Shown: piece after piece, positions 1-8,558 of the stretch
Numbering within the stretch: position 1 is the first letter of the stretch
Layout of the letters: the number at the start of each line of letters is the position of its first letter
Origin: Silicimonas algicola
GTDB taxonomy: Bacteria > Pseudomonadota > Alphaproteobacteria > Rhodobacterales > Rhodobacteraceae
NCBI RefSeq assembly: GCF_003148765.1
Contig: NZ_QGGV01000003.1
Span: 180,072-244,071 of the forward strand
Direction of reading: 5' to 3'
DNA length: 64,000 bases
The notes under the pieces: model-generated
Databases searched by the model: none
What the model was told of the DNA's origin: nothing
What the model saw: the letters and a program-made list of their open reading frames with translations, nothing else
Program-made: the position numbers and the translations under genes

Positions 1-1148
1 CGTGCCTCGAAGCGGTCCAACCCGCGCAGGTCGTCCGGCACCAGGTTGATCGCGTCGGCCTCGGCTTCGGAGAGCGTGCGCTCGCCCTTGGCGACCGACA
101 GCGCCAGCGCCGCTGCCTCGGCATAGGGAGCGCCGTCCTCGCGCATGGCCCCCTTCGTGTCCATCAGGCGGTACATCGGGATGCCGCCGCGCTTGGCCAC
201 CTGGTAGTCGTTGAAGTCGTGCGCCCCGGTGATCTTCACCGCGCCCGAGCCGAAGGTGGGGTCGGGGTATTCGTCGGTGATGATGGGGATCAGGCGGCGG
301 TGTTCCTTCGGGCCGACCGGGATCTCGCAGAGCTGGCCCACGATGGGGGCATAGCGCGCGTCGGAGGGATGGACCGCGACCGCGCCGTCGCCCAGCATGG
401 TCTCGGGGCGCGTGGTGGCGATGGAGATGTAATCGCGCGTCTCGGTGAAGAGGACGTTCCCGTCCTCGTCCTTCTCGACGTATTCATAGGTGGCACCGCC
501 CGCGAGCGGGTACTTGAAGTGCCACATGTGGCCGTCGACCTCGGTGTTCTCGACCTCGAGGTCGGAGATCGCCGTCTCGAAATGCGGGTCCCAGTTCACC
601 AGCCGCTTGCCGCGATAGATCAGGCCCTTGTCGTACATGTCGACGAAGACCTTGATGACGGCGTCGTGGAAGTTGCCCTCCTCGCCCTCTGGCGCATTCG
701 GGGCGCCCGACATGGTGAAGGCGTTGCGCGACCAGTCGCAGGAGGCGCCGAGGCGCTTCAACTGCTCGATGATCGTGCCGCCGGACTGCTTCTTCCACTC
801 CCAGACCTTCGCGGTGAAGGCCTCGCGCCCCATCTCGCGCCGGCCGACGTTCCCGGCTTTCGCCAATTCGCGCTCGACGACCATCTGGGTCGCGATGCCG
901 GCGTGGTCCTGCCCGGGCTGCCAGAGCGTGTCGTGGCCGCGCATCCGGTGCCAGCGCGTCAGGATGTCCTGCAGCGTGTTGTTGAAGGCGTGGCCCATGT
1001 GGAGGACGCCGGTGACGTTCGGCGGCGGGATCATGATCGAGAAGGTCTCGTCCGACGAGGCGTTGGCCCCGGCCTTGAAGGCCTGCGCCTTTTCCCAGGC
1101 GGCATAGATCCGCGGCTCGGCCTCGCTGGCGTCGAAAGTCTTTTCCAT
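1..1148 (-). CDS. valS: Valyl-tRNA synthetase, N-terminal part (cut by left edge)
   Basis: Class I aminoacyl-tRNA synthetase that charges tRNA-Val with valine in the cytoplasm. The visible 382 codons start [20 protein letters not shown] and carry the class I HIGH signature as HMGH at residues 50-53, within [17 protein letters not shown], which is typical of ValS. The following residues enter the CP1 editing domain ([17 protein letters not shown]). The C-terminal half with the KMSKS loop lies beyond the left edge. The ATG at 1148 is the natural start of the family. Nothing looks broken. Confidence 0.95.
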   Translation of the reverse strand, partial: MEKTFDASEAEPRIYAAWEKAQAFKAGANASSDETFSIMIPPPNVTGVLHMGHAFNNTLQDILTRWHRMRGHDTLWQPGQDHAGIATQMVVERELAKAGNVGRREMGREAFTAKVWEWKKQSGGTIIEQLKRLGASCDWSRNAFTMSGAPNAPEGEEGNFHDAVIKVFVDMYDKGLIYRGKRLVNWDPHFETAISDLEVENTEVDGHMWHFKYPLAGGATYEYVEKDEDGNVLFTETRDYISIATTRPETMLGDGAVAVHPSDARYAPIVGQLCEIPVGPKEHRRLIPIITDEYPDPTFGSGAVKITGAHDFNDYQVAKRGGIPMYRLMDTKGAMREDGAPYAEAAALALSVAKGERTLSEAEADAINLVPDDLRGLDRFEA

Positions 1149-1279
1149 GTCCCGTCTCGTCCTTCGCGTTCCGCGCCCCATTTAGCGGCCCGCGCGGGCA
1201 AGGGAAACCCTGCAGCGGCCTCTGGACACCGGGGGCAGGGCGGCTAGGGTTCGCACCGACACATCCCGGGAGAGACCAG

Positions 1280-3571
1280 ATGGACAAGTTCGGCAAATCG
1301 CAGCCCGTGCGCCGCCTCGAGGACCGCCGCTTCATCACCGGGCAGGGCCGCTACATCGACGACGTGGCGCCGAAGGACGCCTGGCACGCGGTCTTCGTGA
1401 GAAGCCAGGTCGCGCATGGCAAACTGTCGCCCGTCGATCTCTCCGAGGTGCGCGACATGCCGGGCGTGAAAGCCGCCTATGCCGCCGCCGATCTCACCGA
1501 GATGGGGATCGACTACACCATGCCGACCGAGCCCGTGCGCAACCTCGACGGTTCGAAGGGGGCGCTGCCTCCCCGGCCGATCCTGGCCCGCGACAAGGTC
1601 CTGTTCGTCGGTGACGCCATCGCAGTGATCGTGGCCGAGACGAAGCGCGAGGCGCAGGACGCCGCCGAAGCGGTCATGGCCGACATCGACGAGTTGCCCG
1701 CCAAGGTCGACATGGCCGAGGGCGGCGAGACGCTGCATCCGGAAGCGCCGTCGAACCTCGCCTTCGACTGGGGCAAGGGCGACATGGAGCGCGTCGAGGG
1801 CATCATCGCCAAGGCTCCGAAGGTCGTGAAAACGCGGATCTTCGACAACCGGATCATCGTCAACTCGATGGAGCCGCGCGGCGTCTATGCCGAGTGGGAC
1901 GGCACCAAGCTGCACGTCGGCTACAGCGGGCAGGGCGTCTGGGGGCTGAAGGCCGAGCTTGCGGGTTGCTTCGGGCTCGACGCCGAGAACGTCCGCGTGA
2001 CCACGCCCGACGTGGGCGGCGGCTTCGGCATGAAGGGCATGGATTATCCCGAGTACTTCGTGATCGCCGCCGCCGCCAAGGCGCTGAACCATCCCGTGCG
2101 CTGGATCGCCGAGCGGACGGAGTCGATGCTGACCGACAACGGCGGACGTGACCTGTTGTCGGACACGACGCTCGCCTTCGACGACGACAACCGCATCCTC
2201 GCCTACAAGGTCGAGACGCTCTGCAACCTCGGTGCCCACAACTCGGGCTACGCCCAGCAGATCCAGACCGAGCTTTTCGCCAAGGTCGCCATGGGCACCT
2301 ATGACGTGCGCGACATCGCGCTGCACTCGAAAGGGTTCTTCACCAACACCACGCAGATCGACGCCTATCGCGGCGCGGGGCGGCCCGAGGCGATCTTCGC
2401 GCTGGAACGGTCGATGGACAACGCCGCGCGCGAGCTGGGCGTCGATCCCTGGGAGTTGCGGCGGATCAACTTCATCCCGCCCTCCAAGTTTCCCTACAAG
2501 ACCGCCATCGCCGACACCTACGACGTGGGCGATTTCGCCCGGGTGATGGACCGCGCGAAGATCGAGTGCGACGCCGACGGTTTTCCGGCCCGGCGCAAGG
2601 AAAGCGAGGCGAAGGGCAAGCTGCGGGGCTTCGGCCTCTGCTACTACATCGAATCGATTCTCGGCGATCCGTCCGAACACGCCCGCGTCGTCTTCGAGGA
2701 AGACGGCACCGTCAGCCTCTTCGTCGGCACGCAGTCGAACGGTCAGGGGCACGAGACAGTCTACGCCGCCTTCCTGTCCGACCAGACCGGCATCCCGGTC
2801 GAGAAGATCAGGGTCGTGCAGGGCGACACCGACCTCATTCCGTCGGGCGGCGGCACGGGCGGGTCGCGCTCGGTCACGACGCAGTCGGCGGCGACGCTGA
2901 AGACGGTCGATACCGTGACGAAGCAGTTCGCCGAGTACCTGGCGGGCAAGAACGACGGCGCCGAGGTCACCTTCGACGACGAGCGATTCCGCATCGCCGG
3001 CTCGAACGCCACGCCCTCGATGATCGAGGTCGCGGCGATGGCGCGCGAGGACGGCCGGACCGACATCCTCGACGTGCGCGAAAAGAACACGCTGCCGCAG
3101 ATGTCCTTCCCGAACGGGGCGCATATCGCCGAGGTCGAGATCGACCCCGATACGGGCCTCGTGAAACTGGTGAAGTACTCCGTCACCGACGATTTCGGCA
3201 ATCTCATCAACCCCATGCTGGCCGAAGGTCAGGTGCACGGCGGGGTCGCCCAGGGCGTGGGGCAGGCCTTGACCGAGCATGTCGTCTATGACGAAACCGG
3301 CCAGCTTCTGACCGCGACCTTCATGGACTACGGGATGCCGCGCGCCGACGACATGCCGATGATCCACTTCGTGACCGAGGCCGTGCCTTCGACCGCGAAC
3401 CCCATGGGCATGAAGGGCTGCGGCGAGGCGGGGACGGTCGCGGCACTGGCCGCCGTCTCGAACGCCGTGGCGGACGCGCTGGCCACGCGCGGCGTCCCTC
3501 ACATCGACATGCCCTTCACCGCAGCGAAGGTCTGGCACGCGCTGAACGGCTCGTCGATGGCGGCGGAGTAA
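1280..3571 (+). CDS. Xanthine dehydrogenase/CO dehydrogenase family molybdopterin-binding subunit (form II CoxL-like)
   Basis: Large catalytic subunit of a molybdenum hydroxylase, 763 residues. The N-terminus (RRLEDRRFITGQGRYIDD) is typical of CoxL-type proteins. The active-site loop reads AYRGAGR at residues 362-368, the signature of form II rather than genuine form I CO dehydrogenase (AYRCSFR). The conserved catalytic Glu is E716 in GCGEAG. GGGFGMK matches the molybdopterin-contacting loop. A good ribosome site (GGGAGAG) precedes the ATG. CoxS and CoxM partners, expected next to it, are missing: valS lies on one side and an unrelated hydrolase on the other. The substrate is unknown; aldehydes, purines or N-heterocycles are possible. 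Confidence 0.88.
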   Translation: MDKFGKSQPVRRLEDRRFITGQGRYIDDVAPKDAWHAVFVRSQVAHGKLSPVDLSEVRDMPGVKAAYAAADLTEMGIDYTMPTEPVRNLDGSKGALPPRPILARDKVLFVGDAIAVIVAETKREAQDAAEAVMADIDELPAKVDMAEGGETLHPEAPSNLAFDWGKGDMERVEGIIAKAPKVVKTRIFDNRIIVNSMEPRGVYAEWDGTKLHVGYSGQGVWGLKAELAGCFGLDAENVRVTTPDVGGGFGMKGMDYPEYFVIAAAAKALNHPVRWIAERTESMLTDNGGRDLLSDTTLAFDDDNRILAYKVETLCNLGAHNSGYAQQIQTELFAKVAMGTYDVRDIALHSKGFFTNTTQIDAYRGAGRPEAIFALERSMDNAARELGVDPWELRRINFIPPSKFPYKTAIADTYDVGDFARVMDRAKIECDADGFPARRKESEAKGKLRGFGLCYYIESILGDPSEHARVVFEEDGTVSLFVGTQSNGQGHETVYAAFLSDQTGIPVEKIRVVQGDTDLIPSGGGTGGSRSVTTQSAATLKTVDTVTKQFAEYLAGKNDGAEVTFDDERFRIAGSNATPSMIEVAAMAREDGRTDILDVREKNTLPQMSFPNGAHIAEVEIDPDTGLVKLVKYSVTDDFGNLINPMLAEGQVHGGVAQGVGQALTEHVVYDETGQLLTATFMDYGMPRADDMPMIHFVTEAVPSTANPMGMKGCGEAGTVAALAAVSNAVADALATRGVPHIDMPFTAAKVWHALNGSSMAAE

Positions 3572-3673
3572 CGACACGAAAAGTTTCTTTTCCGCGACGC
3601 AGGCAGTCGTGGAAAAATTTAGACTGCCGTCCTATCTTCAGGACATGGCCCGGTATTGTGTGAGTGGCGTCTG

Positions 3674-4750
3674 ATGGGGTGGGGCGAGCGTCTTAGCGGT
3701 CTTCTCGGCTTTTTCCGCCGCACCGAACGATCGGTCCAGCCGCACACCCGCGACCCCGTCGACCATGTCGTTCTTCTCGACGGCACCATGTCCACGCTGG
3801 ACGAGGGCGCCGAGACGAACGTGGGCCTCATCTACAAGCTGCTTGAAGAAGCCTCGCGCACGCGTCGCCTCGGCCTTCTCTACGAGGCCGGGACGCAGTG
3901 GGAGGACTGGTCGAAGACGCTCGACATCATCGAGGGGCGCGGCATCAACCGCCAGATCCGGCGGGTCTATGGCTGGCTTGCCTCGCGCTATCGGCCGGGC
4001 GACCGGATCTTCCTCATCGGCTACTCGCGCGGCGCCTATGCGGCGCGGTCGCTGGCGGGCGTCATCGGGCAGGTGGGCCTTCTGCGCCCCGAGCAGGCAA
4101 CCGAGCGGATGGTGAACGAGGCCTGGAAGCACTATCAGGCGGACACCGTGTCGGAGGTCTGCGCCGAGTTCACGCGCGAATACTGCCACGACGATACCCC
4201 GATCGAGGTTCTGGGCCTTTTCGACACCGTGAAGTCTCTCGGCTTCCGTGCGCCCTTCGTCTGGAAGTGGGCCGAGGTCAAGCACTCGTTCCATCACCAC
4301 CACCTGGGCCGCCATGTCCGGCGCGGCTATCACGCCCTCGCGCTCGACGAGACGCGCGAGGCGTTCGCCCCTGTCCTCTGGGACACACCTAATGAGTTCG
4401 ATGGCGAGGTCGAGCAGGTCTGGTTCCGGGGTAGCCACGGCGACGTCGGCGGCCAGCTTGCCGGCTTCGATCCGGCGCGGCCGCTGTCGAACATCCCGCT
4501 TCTGTGGATGCTTGAGCGTCTGGAACGGTGCGACCTGCCTCTGCCGTCCGAATGGCGTTCGCGCATTCAGATCGATCCGGACGCGCCGTCCGTCGGCACC
4601 TGGCGCGGTTGGGGCAAGTTCTTTCTGGCGCGGAAGCGGCGTGTCGTGGGCGCGGACGGATCCGAGTCCATTCACCCTTCCGCGCTTGGCCGGTCGCGCC
4701 GCGCCCGCGCGGTGGCGGCTGACCTCAACCCTGCTCGGGAAGCGACATGA
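3674..4750 (+). CDS. DUF2235 alpha/beta-hydrolase family protein
   Basis: A 358-residue protein with the DUF2235 layout: an early VVLLDGTMSTL strand, then FLIGYSRGAYAARSLAG with the GxSxG nucleophile at S118, then a GLFDTVKSLG segment and GSHGDVGG near the C-terminus. DUF2235 includes type VI secretion phospholipase effectors of the Tle group, but many stand-alone copies occur in alphaproteobacteria and no secretion gene is nearby. An in-frame TTG lies 18 bp upstream; the ATG was preferred, but neither start has a strong ribosome site. The last 26 bp overlap the convergent thioesterase gene. Confidence 0.8.
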   Translation: MGWGERLSGLLGFFRRTERSVQPHTRDPVDHVVLLDGTMSTLDEGAETNVGLIYKLLEEASRTRRLGLLYEAGTQWEDWSKTLDIIEGRGINRQIRRVYGWLASRYRPGDRIFLIGYSRGAYAARSLAGVIGQVGLLRPEQATERMVNEAWKHYQADTVSEVCAEFTREYCHDDTPIEVLGLFDTVKSLGFRAPFVWKWAEVKHSFHHHHLGRHVRRGYHALALDETREAFAPVLWDTPNEFDGEVEQVWFRGSHGDVGGQLAGFDPARPLSNIPLLWMLERLERCDLPLPSEWRSRIQIDPDAPSVGTWRGWGKFFLARKRRVVGADGSESIHPSALGRSRRARAVAADLNPAREAT

Positions 4751-5183
4751 CAAGGCAGGTGGTCGACGCGGTCGCATAGAGCCGACCGTCCTCGACACCG
4801 TAGAGCTCGGCCGTGGCCACACCCGTCGACCGTCCGACGTGACCAGCCGTGGCACTGGCGCGCATGGCCTGACCCGGCCGGATCGCGCGGATCAGGTTCA
4901 CCTTGTATTCCAGCGTCGTGTAGATCGTGCCCTTCGGCAGCTTCGACATCACCGCGCAACCCAGTGCGGAATCGAGTATCGCGCCATACCACCCGCCGTG
5001 GATGCTCTGCATCGGGTTCAGGTGATGCGCCTCCGGCGTGCCCTCGAAGCTGACGCGGCCCTCCTCGGCCTCGGTCACGCGAAAGCCGAAGTGCTCGAGA
5101 ATGGGGGCGTGTGGCAGAGAGCCGTTCAGGACGCCCCGCATGTAATCCAGCCCCGACATCGAGGTGATGACGTCCATGCTCAT
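4725..5183 (-). CDS. PaaI-family acyl-CoA thioesterase (hotdog fold)
   Basis: A 152-residue single hotdog-fold protein. It carries the PaaI/YbgC-like pattern SIHGGWYGAILDSALGCA, followed by TTLEYKVNLIRAIRPGQ and GRSTGVATAEL, which are the helix and strands of the fold. The family hydrolyses acyl- or aryl-CoA thioesters; the actual substrate cannot be read from sequence. GTG 5189, ATG 5183 and ATG 5177 are all possible starts; the middle one was chosen. It stands alone on the minus strand, 39 bp downstream of the metF stop, and could be co-transcribed with metF. Confidence 0.8.
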   Translation of the reverse strand: MSMDVITSMSGLDYMRGVLNGSLPHAPILEHFGFRVTEAEEGRVSFEGTPEAHHLNPMQSIHGGWYGAILDSALGCAVMSKLPKGTIYTTLEYKVNLIRAIRPGQAMRASATAGHVGRSTGVATAELYGVEDGRLYATASTTCLVMSLPEQG

Positions 5184-5222
5184 GGACACGAGCCTAGACG
5201 GGCCCGCGACGTGCGCAAGGGC

Positions 5223-6086
5223 TCAGGCCACCTTCTCGAGCGCGGTCTCGGGCGCCAGGCCAAGGGCGTGAACCACGTCGCGCGTCATGTGAGGGTCGTT
5301 GAGCGTGTAGAAGTGCAGGTGCGATGCGCCGCCTTGCAGCAGGTGATCGCAAAGCTGGGTGCAGACGGCGGTCGCGTATAGCTCGGTCCGCCCGTCGCGT
5401 TCGGCGGTCTCGAAGCCGTGGACGAGCTTTTCGGGAATATGCGCGCCGCAGCGGGAGGCGAAGGCGTGCGCGCCCTTCCACGACTGGATCGGCAGGATGC
5501 CCGGCAGGATCTCGGCCTCGATCCCCGCCTTCACGCAGCGGTCGCGGAAGCGGAAGAAGGTGTCGGCCTCGAAGAAGAACTGGGTGATCGCGCGGGTGGC
5601 GCCCGCATCCACCTTGCGCTTCAGCCACTCGACGTCGGCATCGCCCGAGCCCGCCTCGGGGTGCGGGTCCGGGTAGGCGCCCACGGTGATCTCGAAACGC
5701 CCGGTGTCGGCCAGCGCGCGGACGAGGTCGACCGAGCTGTCGAAGCCCTGCGGATGGGGGAGGAAGCCTTGCGAGCCTTTCGGCGGATCGCCGCGAAGCG
5801 CCACGATGTGGGACACGCCCGCGTCGGCATAACGATGCGCGATCTCCAGCGATTCCTCTCGCGTAGCGTCCACACAGGTCAGGTGCGCGGCGACCTTCAG
5901 GCCGGTGTGCGCCGTGATCGCCTCGACCGCTTCGTGCGTCAGTTGCCGCGTCGTGCCGCCCGCGCCGTACGTGACGGACACGAAGGCCGGATCGGTGTGC
6001 TTCAGCGCGGTGACGGCGTTCCAGAGGCGGAACGACGCGTCCACCGAGCGTGGCGGGAAGAACTCGTAGGAGACAGTGGCGGTCAT
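5223..6086 (-). CDS. metF: Methylenetetrahydrofolate reductase
   Basis: Reduces 5,10-methylene-THF to 5-methyl-THF, the methyl donor for methionine synthesis (FAD enzyme, TIM barrel). The 287-residue product starts MTATVSYEFFPPRS, the classical MetF N-terminus with the catalytic Glu of the EFFPP motif. It also has FVSVTYGAGG, HLTCVD and ITQFFFEADTF, all hallmarks of the family. A TTG lies four codons upstream, but the ribosome site GGAG overlaps that TTG and sits 6 nt before the ATG, so the ATG is the start. It is divergent from metR with a MetR-type operator between, so MetR activation is likely. Confidence 0.95.
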   Translation of the reverse strand: MTATVSYEFFPPRSVDASFRLWNAVTALKHTDPAFVSVTYGAGGTTRQLTHEAVEAITAHTGLKVAAHLTCVDATREESLEIAHRYADAGVSHIVALRGDPPKGSQGFLPHPQGFDSSVDLVRALADTGRFEITVGAYPDPHPEAGSGDADVEWLKRKVDAGATRAITQFFFEADTFFRFRDRCVKAGIEAEILPGILPIQSWKGAHAFASRCGAHIPEKLVHGFETAERDGRTELYATAVCTQLCDHLLQGGASHLHFYTLNDPHMTRDVVHALGLAPETALEKVA

Positions 6087-6131
6087 GTCGGACTCCAATG
6101 CGTTGAAGATGTTGTGTCACGCGAGGCCATG

Positions 6132-6144
6132 TGAGACAAATTCA
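6132..6144. promoter_or_regulatory. Putative MetR operator
   Basis: The 13-bp site TGAGACAAATTCA fits the enterobacterial MetR consensus TGAA-N2-A-N2-TTCA at all defined positions but one. It lies in the short divergent region between metF (start 6086) and metR (start 6179), where a LysR-type regulator would control both itself and its target. The match is seen in the sequence; binding is inferred. Confidence 0.55.
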
Positions 6145-6178
6145 TAATTCTCATCACCTTCATGAGTCCGGCCGCATA

Positions 6179-7090
6179 ATGCACATTGAGTTCCGCCACC
6201 TCCGCACCATCCGGGCGATCCACGAGGCCGGAGGTCTGACGCAGGCCGCCGAGCTTCTGAACATCACGCAATCCGCCCTGTCGCATCAGGTAAAGGGCAT
6301 CGAGGATCAGGCGGGGGTAGAGCTGTTCGTGCGCCGCTCGAAGCCGCTGAAGCTATCCTCGGCCGGTCAGCGGCTCCTGAAGCTTGCCGAGAAGATCCTG
6401 CCCGAGCTCGAGGCGATGGAGGCCGAGTTCGAGGGGCTAAGGTCGGGCAAGTCGGGCCGGATGCACATCGCCATCGAATGCCACGCCTGCTTCGAGTGGC
6501 TGTTCCCGGTGCTCGAGGAGTTCCGCAAGGCCTGGCCCGACGTCGATGTCGACATCCGCCCCGGTCTCGCCTTCGACGCGCTGCCCGCGCTCCAGCGCGA
6601 GGAGGTCGACCTCGTCGTGTCCTCGGACCCCGAGACGCTTGACGGCATCACCTTCTCGGGCCTCTTCGACTACGAGCCCGTCTTCGTCGCCTCGTCCCAG
6701 CATCCGCTGGCCGCGAAGCCCTTCGTCGAGGCCGAGGATTTCCGGGGCGAGCTTCTGATCACCTATCCGGTGGAGCGGTCACGGCTGGACGTCTTCAGCC
6801 AGCTTCTGACGCCCGCAAAGGTCGAGCCCCGCGCGGTGCGGCAGGTCGAGCTGACGGCGGTGATCCTGCTGCTGGTGGCGTCGAACCGGGGCGTCGCCGT
6901 CCTGCCCGACTGGGTCGTGCGCGAGGTGCGCTACCATTCCGACTACGTGACGCGGCCGATCACGGACCGGGGCCTGACCCGCCGTCTTTATGCCGCGACA
7001 CGGACCGACGACGCGACGCGCCCCTTCGTGGCGCATCTTCTTCGGCTTGCGCGCAGCATTCCCGTCAAGATGCAGCGGGGCGACCTTTAG
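6179..7090 (+). CDS. metR: LysR-family transcriptional regulator MetR
   Basis: A 303-residue LysR-type regulator. The winged helix-turn-helix is at residues 1-60 (AAELLNITQSALSHQVKGIE), followed by a periplasmic-binding-like effector domain. IECHACFEWLFPVLEEF and LDGITFSGLFDYEPVFV are typical of MetR, whose co-inducer is homocysteine. The start MHIEFRHLRTIRAIHEAGG matches the family; a GTG 48 bp upstream would add an unusual tail and would place the operator inside the coding region. Its position opposite metF supports control of methionine synthesis genes. Confidence 0.9.
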   Translation: MHIEFRHLRTIRAIHEAGGLTQAAELLNITQSALSHQVKGIEDQAGVELFVRRSKPLKLSSAGQRLLKLAEKILPELEAMEAEFEGLRSGKSGRMHIAIECHACFEWLFPVLEEFRKAWPDVDVDIRPGLAFDALPALQREEVDLVVSSDPETLDGITFSGLFDYEPVFVASSQHPLAAKPFVEAEDFRGELLITYPVERSRLDVFSQLLTPAKVEPRAVRQVELTAVILLLVASNRGVAVLPDWVVREVRYHSDYVTRPITDRGLTRRLYAATRTDDATRPFVAHLLRLARSIPVKMQRGDL

Positions 7091-7112
7091 GGCGCGCCCC
7101 GCCTTCGGTGTC

Positions 7113-7400
7113 TCAAGCGCCGCGCATCCTCTTGACGATCATGCCGACGATCAGCTGCACGACGAGGCCCGCGATGCCGCCGCCGACGAGGTTGCCGGCC
7201 ATCGCGGCAAGGTCCACGCCGCCTGCCGCCTCGGCGCCCGCGCCAAGCAGGTTGCCGAGCAGAAGCTGGCCTCCCGCCACGCCGCCGACCGCGCCCGCCA
7301 GCATGTTGCCGACGCTGCCCATGTCGGCGCTCTTGACGGCCTTGCCGCCACCCGCGCCACCAAGCGCACCACCCACGAGTTGAGCAATGATCTGTTCCAT
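7113..7400 (-). CDS. Small glycine-zipper membrane protein, unknown function
   Basis: A 95-residue, very Gly/Ala-rich protein with two or three hydrophobic stretches: LVGGALGGAGGG, NMLAGAVGGVAGGQLLLGNL, and IAGLVVQLIVGMIVKRM with a positive end. The GxxxG-like spacing suggests tightly packed or oligomeric membrane helices. A strong ribosome site (GGAGGGACGGA) precedes the ATG, which supports real translation. No family was recognised. It stands alone between metR and the inositol-monophosphatase gene. Confidence 0.7.
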   Translation of the reverse strand: MEQIIAQLVGGALGGAGGGKAVKSADMGSVGNMLAGAVGGVAGGQLLLGNLLGAGAEAAGGVDLAAMAGNLVGGGIAGLVVQLIVGMIVKRMRGA

Positions 7401-7588
7401 TCCGTCCCTCCTGATACGGTCGACATCGTTCCGGTTCGACCGGTTCTTTTCATGCGACCCGCGCGGATCCTCCGCGATCTTCCCGATTTTGGCAAAGATT
7501 TGTTGACGATTGCGGCATAATCGGGGCGGGCTGTGGCCGTCCCGCTTTTCCGGTTGAAGCGCGCACGGCTTGTCAATAAACGGCGCCC

Positions 7589-8377
7589 ATGCAGGGAAGC
7601 GCCAATCTCAACGTCATGATCAAGGCCGCACGTCTTGCGGGCCGAAGCCTCGCCAAGGACTTCCGCGAGGTCGAGAACCTCCAGGTGTCGTCCAAGGGGG
7701 CGGGCGATTTCGTCAGCCGCGCCGACATCGCGGCCGAAAAGATCGTGCGCGACGAGCTGACGGCGGCGCGGCCGAACTACGGCTGGCTGGGCGAGGAATC
7801 GGGCGGCGAGGACGGCAAGGATCCGACGCGCCGCTGGATCGTCGATCCACTCGACGGTACCACGAACTTCCTTCACGGCCTGCCGCACTGGGCGGTGTCG
7901 ATCGGGCTCGAGCACAAGGGCGAGATCGTCGCCGGCGTGATCTTCGACCCCTCGAAAGACGAGATGTTCGTGGCCGAAAAGGGTGGCGGAGCCTGGTTGA
8001 ACGAGGCGCGGCTGCGCGTCAGCGACCGCCGCAAGATGGGCGAGGCTGTCTTCGCGACGGGCATCCCCTTCTCGGGTCGGGGTGAACTTCCCGCGACGCT
8101 GCAGGACCTTGCGCGCCTGATGCCCGCCGTCGCGGGCGTTCGCCGGTTCGGCGCGGCCGCCCTCGACCTCGCCTACGTCGCGGCGGGCCGCTACGAGGGC
8201 TTTTGGGAGCGCGGGCTGCACGCCTGGGACATCGCGGCGGGGCTTCTGATCGCGCGCGAGGCCGGTGCCCTTGTCGAAGGAATGCGCCGGGGCGAGGACC
8301 CGCTCGAAACGGGAGAGCTGATCTGCGCCAACGGGGTCATCTTCGACACCTTCGCGAAGGTCATCCGCAACGACTGA
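7589..8377 (+). CDS. suhB: Inositol monophosphatase family protein (SuhB-like)
   Basis: A 262-residue metal-dependent phosphatase. It shows the FIG superfamily motifs: GEESGG for metal 1, DPLDGTTNFLHGLP starting at D86 for metals 1 and 2, and WDIAAGLLIAREAGA near the C-terminus. Typical substrates are inositol-1-phosphate and related sugar phosphates; SuhB homologues also act in rRNA transcription antitermination. The sequence cannot separate these roles. The start MQGSANLNVMIKAAR agrees with alphaproteobacterial relatives. It is followed after 40 bp by a very small gene on the same strand. Confidence 0.9.
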   Translation: MQGSANLNVMIKAARLAGRSLAKDFREVENLQVSSKGAGDFVSRADIAAEKIVRDELTAARPNYGWLGEESGGEDGKDPTRRWIVDPLDGTTNFLHGLPHWAVSIGLEHKGEIVAGVIFDPSKDEMFVAEKGGGAWLNEARLRVSDRRKMGEAVFATGIPFSGRGELPATLQDLARLMPAVAGVRRFGAAALDLAYVAAGRYEGFWERGLHAWDIAAGLLIAREAGALVEGMRRGEDPLETGELICANGVIFDTFAKVIRND

Positions 8378-8417
8378 CGGCCACGGAATCGCCGCATTCG
8401 CGTGGCAGGAAGATGGC

Positions 8418-8558
8418 ATGTCGGGACACACGATCTTTCTCTATCTCTTCGCGGGGTTCGTCGGCCTCGCCGGGGCGATGATGCTGGTCATTCCCGACCG
8501 GCCCGCGCAGTCGCTGGAACAGGGCCTCGGGCCCGAGGTCATGACCGAACCGCTCTAG
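8418..8558 (+). CDS. 46-residue single-helix membrane protein
   Basis: A short reading frame beginning MSGHTIFLYLFAGFVGLAGA with one hydrophobic helix (about residues 5-25) and a polar tail ending in EVMTEPL. The ribosome site AGGAAG lies about 6 nt before the ATG. The frame follows the inositol-monophosphatase gene on the same strand and its TAG stop shares the palindrome CTAG with the TAG of the convergent MFS gene, so both genes end on the same four bases. Function unknown. Good start signal and clean membrane helix argue that it is real. Confidence 0.6.
   Translation: MSGHTIFLYLFAGFVGLAGAMMLVIPDRPAQSLEQGLGPEVMTEPL

Noticed and set aside
1280..3571. Aerobic carbon monoxide dehydrogenase (true CoxL)
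   Set aside because: The active-site loop is AYRGAGR (form II), not AYRCSFR, and CoxM/CoxS are missing.
1244..3577. Long open frame antisense to the CoxL-like gene (777 codons)
   Set aside because: It mirrors the codon periodicity of a GC-rich gene, encodes an implausible Arg/Gly/Val-rich sequence and matches no family; the plus-strand gene has clear motifs.
3578..3592. Palindrome GAAAAG-TTT-CTTTTC after the CoxL gene as terminator
   Set aside because: The stem is short and AT-rich with no following T tract; too weak to call.
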